Below, in pieces: positions 60,478 through 64,000 of a stretch of DNA of 64,000 nt. The stretch comes from Sinimarinibacterium sp. NLF-5-8 (GTDB lineage Bacteria; Pseudomonadota; Gammaproteobacteria; Nevskiales; Nevskiaceae), in NCBI RefSeq assembly GCF_010092425.1, contig NZ_CP048030.1, positions 930,001-994,000 on the forward strand. The letters are read 5' to 3'. Both the position numbers and the translations under genes were made by a program. How positions within the stretch are numbered: the stretch's first letter is position 1; every line of letters starts with the position of its first letter. The notes beneath the pieces are model-generated. The model saw only the letters and a program-made list of their open reading frames with translations. It was not told the DNA's origin and did not search any database.

Positions 60478-61887
60478 TTAGTCTGCCGGCGCCTCCTGCA
60501 TGTGCAGCACGTCCAGCAAGGTCTGATGCTCATCGAGTTGGCAGCCCAGCGTTGCCAGCATGATGAAAACGCCGGCAAGACGGCGATGCAAAAAAACGAT
60601 TTCGCGCGGCGGCACCCTGAAATGGACCGACAAGGCATTGCTTGCGGCAACCCGGCCCGCGCGCATCGGCAAATCACTGGTGCCCCAGTCATAGCGGCCC
60701 TCCGCGCTCAGCAGATGCGCCGGCGCGCGCCCCGGCGCAGCGCCACAAAAAGGCTCCACGATCATTTCGCACATTTGCGCAAAGGCATCAAAAACGCTTT
60801 GTGGCATATGCGCCGGCATCAGGCCGATGGCTGCCGAGCCGCGCTGTACCATGCCGCGATCCTTGAGGATGGCGCCACGGACAATGTTGGCGTAATCGTC
60901 GATGAACCCCCGGCCAAAGATACGCGTGGCACCAAAGTCGAGCAGCACGAACTGATCGTTTTCACCGGCAGGATCGATCCGCAGGCGATAGTTTCCAAAA
61001 TGCGGATCGGACTGCACCATGCCCCAGTCGAAAAACTCGGTCAGAAACAGCTTGAGAAAATCATGCCCCAGCGCATTGCGGCGTGCCTGCGGCAGCGCCT
61101 GCACCGCAGCGTCGCGCACATGCAGGCCATGTTCAAAGGTGGTGGTCAGCACCCGATCGGCGCAGTAGTCCCCCATCACCTTGGGCACCACAAAGCGCGG
61201 TTGATCGGCCAGACGCTCGGCAAAGGTTTCGGTAAAGCGGCGCTCACTGAGATAATCGACTTCACGGTGCAGCATCTCCCGCACCTCGTTGAACACCGGC
61301 GTAATGTCCAGCCCTTTGGGCGTGAGGCGGGTCATGATGAGCAGCCGCGACAGGGTGCGGATATCGCTTTCAATGGCATCGGCAACACCGGGATACTGGA
61401 TCTTGATGCACAGCTCCAGTCCGTCACTCTTACGGCGCGCGCGATGAACCTGTCCCAGGGACGCCGCCGCCAGTGGCGTTTCATCAACATCGAGTTCGGC
61501 CAGCCGGTGCGCGCCCAGCGCGCGCTCCAGCACCGGCTGAACCACATGCCAGGCCACGGGCGGCGTGTCGTCCTGCAAGGTGGCCAGCACTTCCACGGCC
61601 TCCTCCGGCAAAAAGTATTGACCGTACAGCGACAACATCTGCCCGGCCTTCATCACGCTGCCCTTGAGCTTGCCCAGTTCATCGGCCAGCACCTGGGCCT
61701 GCTGCCGATAAAACGCCCGATTGGCTTCGTCGCGCTCGGTTTCGTTTCTGAACAGATTGGTGATGGAGTGGCCAAAAATCTTGGCCCCTGCACCCACCCC
61801 CATCTTGGTCAGCGCAAGACTGCGCTCCAGAGGCTTGGTTTTGAGTGCGGTGATGCTACCCTTCGCGCCGTTTTTGTATTCGGACAT
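60478..61887 (-). CDS. ABC1/AarF/UbiB-family atypical kinase
   Basis: 469-residue protein-kinase-like ATPase. Hallmarks: KAGQMLSLYGQYFLPEE (the KxGQ motif), the alanine-rich loop AAASLGQVHRA, VQSDPHFGNYR and LLDFGATR. It is not next to ubiE/ubiJ, so this is probably not the main UbiB but a paralogue. Start ATG at 61887 lies 5 bp from the divergent DUF6918 start. Forms a group with DUF2505 and DUF6918 genes. Confidence 0.88.
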   Translation of the reverse strand: MSEYKNGAKGSITALKTKPLERSLALTKMGVGAGAKIFGHSITNLFRNETERDEANRAFYRQQAQVLADELGKLKGSVMKAGQMLSLYGQYFLPEEAVEVLATLQDDTPPVAWHVVQPVLERALGAHRLAELDVDETPLAAASLGQVHRARRKSDGLELCIKIQYPGVADAIESDIRTLSRLLIMTRLTPKGLDITPVFNEVREMLHREVDYLSERRFTETFAERLADQPRFVVPKVMGDYCADRVLTTTFEHGLHVRDAAVQALPQARRNALGHDFLKLFLTEFFDWGMVQSDPHFGNYRLRIDPAGENDQFVLLDFGATRIFGRGFIDDYANIVRGAILKDRGMVQRGSAAIGLMPAHMPQSVFDAFAQMCEMIVEPFCGAAPGRAPAHLLSAEGRYDWGTSDLPMRAGRVAASNALSVHFRVPPREIVFLHRRLAGVFIMLATLGCQLDEHQTLLDVLHMQEAPAD

Positions 61888-61892
61888 GGTCA

Positions 61893-62339
61893 ATGCAATC
61901 CCTTTTGGAAGTTTTACTTGCGCCTGCGCAGCGCGACATTGTAGTGAATCAGGCCGTTGATCTGATTGAAAATCATGTGGCCAGCCGCAGCGGCTTGCGT
62001 GGGATGAGCCTGAAAACCGGCCTGGCGATGCTCAAGAAAGCCAAGCCCGGCATCCTGCCGCGCGCCACCCAAAAGCTGCTGCCCGAATTCGTTGAAGCGC
62101 TGGATCCGCTGTATCAGACCTACAGGCAAGATCAGGGCATTGATTTTGCTGCTTTTCTGATCGCGCAAAAAAGCGCGGCGATCCGCACGCTGTTGCAGAC
62201 CACCGATGCGCGGGTCGCCCAGGCCAGCCCCACCACGCAAAGCGTCTACCAGCGCCTGCGCGGCGGCGCAGAAGCGGAATTGACCGCCGCTTTTCCGGCG
62301 CTGGCCGAACTTTTGGCACGCCACGTCAGGCACGGATAG
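61893..62339 (+). CDS. DUF6918 family protein
   Basis: 148-residue helical protein. MQSLLEVLLAPAQRDIVVNQ and GLAMLKKAKPGILPRATQKL followed by LPEFVEALDPLYQ match the DUF6918 pattern as I remember it. Its start is 5 bp from the ABC1 kinase start on the other strand, so promoters overlap the opposite genes; no ribosome binding site is visible. Function unknown. Confidence 0.7.
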   Translation: MQSLLEVLLAPAQRDIVVNQAVDLIENHVASRSGLRGMSLKTGLAMLKKAKPGILPRATQKLLPEFVEALDPLYQTYRQDQGIDFAAFLIAQKSAAIRTLLQTTDARVAQASPTTQSVYQRLRGGAEAELTAAFPALAELLARHVRHG

Positions 62340-62347
62340 CTTGCGAC

Positions 62348-64000
62348 TCATCGGCTGTAGCGCGCCTTGACCGCCGCCGGCAGAAATTCGCTGCTGCGCA
62401 TGGGAATGCCATATTGCGGCGGCACGTCTTCTGACGACAGGCGGCTGGCAAAGTAGCGCCCGTCCTTGAGGTCATAGACCAGCATCGGCGCCGTATTGGC
62501 AGCCTGGATGTCGTACTGCGGCAGCAAATGTCCTTCCTGAAAACGCCATAGATTGCCGCTGCGATCCTCGTTTTCAACCAGCACGATGTTCCAGCTGTCT
62601 TCATCCACATAAAACGTGCGTTTGCCAAAGCTGTGTTTCTTGCCTTGCCGCTCGGTGGCCTCGATGACCCACACGCGATGCAGTTCGTAGCGCGTGGCCG
62701 CCTGGTTGAAGTGCCGGGGCGTGAGCAGATCGGCATATTTGTAATGACCATCGGCAATGGCAAAGCTGTTGTAGGGAATATAAAGCTCACGCTTGCCGGC
62801 CAGCTTCCACACATAACGGTCAAAATTGCCGTTGTACATATCCACCATGTCGATGAACATCAACCCTTCAGCGCCAATGAAAGGCTGGTCATAGCCCACC
62901 GGCGGGATGCGCAGCATGCGCCCGATTTTGGTCAGCAGCACCCACAGCGCGCGCGGGGTTTGATCCCCATTGAGACTTTCATGCACCAAGGCCAGAAAGT
63001 CGGTGGCATGGCGTGTTTCGCCAAACCATGTCAGGTAGTACAGCAGAATGTTTTTCTGCTCCGGTTCCAGCGGTTCACGAATATTGCCGTAGCGAAAATA
63101 GACCCGTTCGGTCTGCTTGAGCAGATGCGGTTTTTTGTTGGGCGCAACCACGGCCTGGGTGGTCTGGATTTCGACCGTATCGCCACGGTAGCGGGTTCGG
63201 TGGTTCCACATGATTTCGGCGCCGGTCCGAGGCTGGATGAACGGCACGCCGAGTCTGGCGCCGCTCAGCGCATCGGGATTGAGCAACTGCGCGCGCGTGC
63301 GGTTGTCCTGGCTGGCCTGCTCGATGGCCTGCGGATAGGCCACGCTGCGCCGTGTGGTGTAAACCGGCAGTTTGTAGCTGGGATAGCGCGCCAGCAGCGC
63401 CTGATGGCCGGGGCTCAGGTTTTGCTTGTATTGCGCCATGTTGGCGGCGGTGATGGTGAACAGCGGCTGATCGCTGGCATAGGGGTTTTTGAGCCGCTGA
63501 CCGGGACGAAACCCTGCCGGCCAGTCACTGCGCCGGATACCGCCGCTGTAGGCGGGTATGCGTCCATCGGCGTTGGCGTTGGCATCGGCGCCGATGGCGG
63601 TCAAGCGCGGCACTTGCGCAGCTTGTTGCGCGGCCTGTTGCTCGGCTTGTGCGCGCGCGGCATCCACCGCCGCCTGGCTGCTGGCCTGGCCGTCGAGGGT
63701 GATGAGCGTGCCCAGTTGCGAGCCGAGCTGAATCGGTTCATCGCTGCGCTCGCGGCGGTTGGCCGCCTCGGCCAGCGCCATCTCGCGCGCGCGTCCGCTT
63801 TCCAGATAGCGGATCCACTCCCCCGCCAATCGACCCGATGCGCCCAGCGCGCGCGCCTGGGCAAACGCGGTGAGTGCGGCATCGATGTCCGCCTGCTGGT
63901 AGCGCGCCAGCCCCAGGGTCATCAGTGTGGCGGCGTCGCGCGCGCCCAGCGCCACGGCCGACTCCAGTGCCTTGGCCGCCTGCGCATATTCCTCCCGGTC
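62348..64000 (-). CDS. TPR-DUF1329 fusion protein, N-terminus beyond window
   Basis: 551 residues visible, open to the window end. The first about 85 residues form TPR-like helices (EYAQAAKALESAVALGA, LMTLGLARYQQADIDAAL). A Gln/Ala-rich linker follows, then a DUF1329 domain from LTAIGADANANADGRIPAY to the end (GGIRRSDWPAG, FIGAEGLMFIDMVD, YNSFAIAD, RTFYVDEDSW). DUF1329 proteins are usually secreted with their own signal peptide, missing here; the export signal must lie upstream. The joining of TPR and DUF1329 is unusual to my knowledge. Confidence 0.8.
   Translation of the reverse strand, partial: DREEYAQAAKALESAVALGARDAATLMTLGLARYQQADIDAALTAFAQARALGASGRLAGEWIRYLESGRAREMALAEAANRRERSDEPIQLGSQLGTLITLDGQASSQAAVDAARAQAEQQAAQQAAQVPRLTAIGADANANADGRIPAYSGGIRRSDWPAGFRPGQRLKNPYASDQPLFTITAANMAQYKQNLSPGHQALLARYPSYKLPVYTTRRSVAYPQAIEQASQDNRTRAQLLNPDALSGARLGVPFIQPRTGAEIMWNHRTRYRGDTVEIQTTQAVVAPNKKPHLLKQTERVYFRYGNIREPLEPEQKNILLYYLTWFGETRHATDFLALVHESLNGDQTPRALWVLLTKIGRMLRIPPVGYDQPFIGAEGLMFIDMVDMYNGNFDRYVWKLAGKRELYIPYNSFAIADGHYKYADLLTPRHFNQAATRYELHRVWVIEATERQGKKHSFGKRTFYVDEDSWNIVLVENEDRSGNLWRFQEGHLLPQYDIQAANTAPMLVYDLKDGRYFASRLSSEDVPPQYGIPMRSSEFLPAAVKARYSR

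Overview
The window is a dense chromosomal segment of a GC-rich gammaproteobacterium. The evidence is gene order: mrp/apbC-dcd, glnA-ntrB-ntrC, carA-carB-greA-rlmE-ftsH-folP-glmM-tpiA-secG-tRNA-Leu, and an rnf/rsx-type operon ending in nth are all arrangements typical of that class. I cannot name the genus. Coding DNA is unusually rich in GCGCGC tracts, mostly Ala-Arg codon pairs. There is no rRNA, CRISPR array or recognisable insertion sequence.

Region 1 (1-8.7 kb) is housekeeping: end of mrp, dcd, an AlkA-like glycosylase, rsmJ, a minus-strand operon of two hotdog thioesterases, a small unknown and an SCP2 protein, then nudL, a MazG-like gene and dapB, and a large DUF6351-like secreted lipoprotein.

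Region 2 (8.7-26.1 kb) is a nitrogen-assimilation block, almost all on the minus strand: amtB, glnK and a TIGR02001-type outer-membrane protein; then gltB-gltD followed closely by dapL-lysA-nadE-dapF; then ntrC, ntrB and glnA. I read three sigma-54 (-24/-12) promoters directly, ahead of glnA, gltB and the glnK operon. The glnA and gltB promoters carry paired NtrC-like sites at canonical distances. The layout suggests that glutamate synthesis and glutamate-consuming lysine/meso-DAP synthesis by the short DapL route are transcribed together under NtrC.

Region 3 (26.1-39.8 kb) runs on the plus strand: carAB with a leader hairpin, greA behind a leader terminator, rlmE, ftsH, folP-glmM-tpiA-secG, tRNA-Leu(GAG), an SRPBCC protein and a membrane-bound class III adenylate cyclase.

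Region 4 (39.8-41.7 kb) is an island of unrecognised, tightly packed minus-strand ORFs inserted between plus-strand genes. Region 5 (41.7-46.6 kb) holds metG and a reduced Rnf operon: a short RnfB, one polypeptide that joins RnfD and RnfG, and nth.

Region 6 (46.6-64 kb) is mixed: queA, a glycine-zipper lipoprotein, sixA, a gamma-carbonic-anhydrase-like protein, DUF1249, pgm, a signalling operon (triple-receiver hybrid kinase, CheR, CheB, REC-GGDEF), tadA, a 1-Cys peroxiredoxin, a DUF2505 / ABC1-kinase / DUF6918 group and a TPR-DUF1329 protein cut by the window end.
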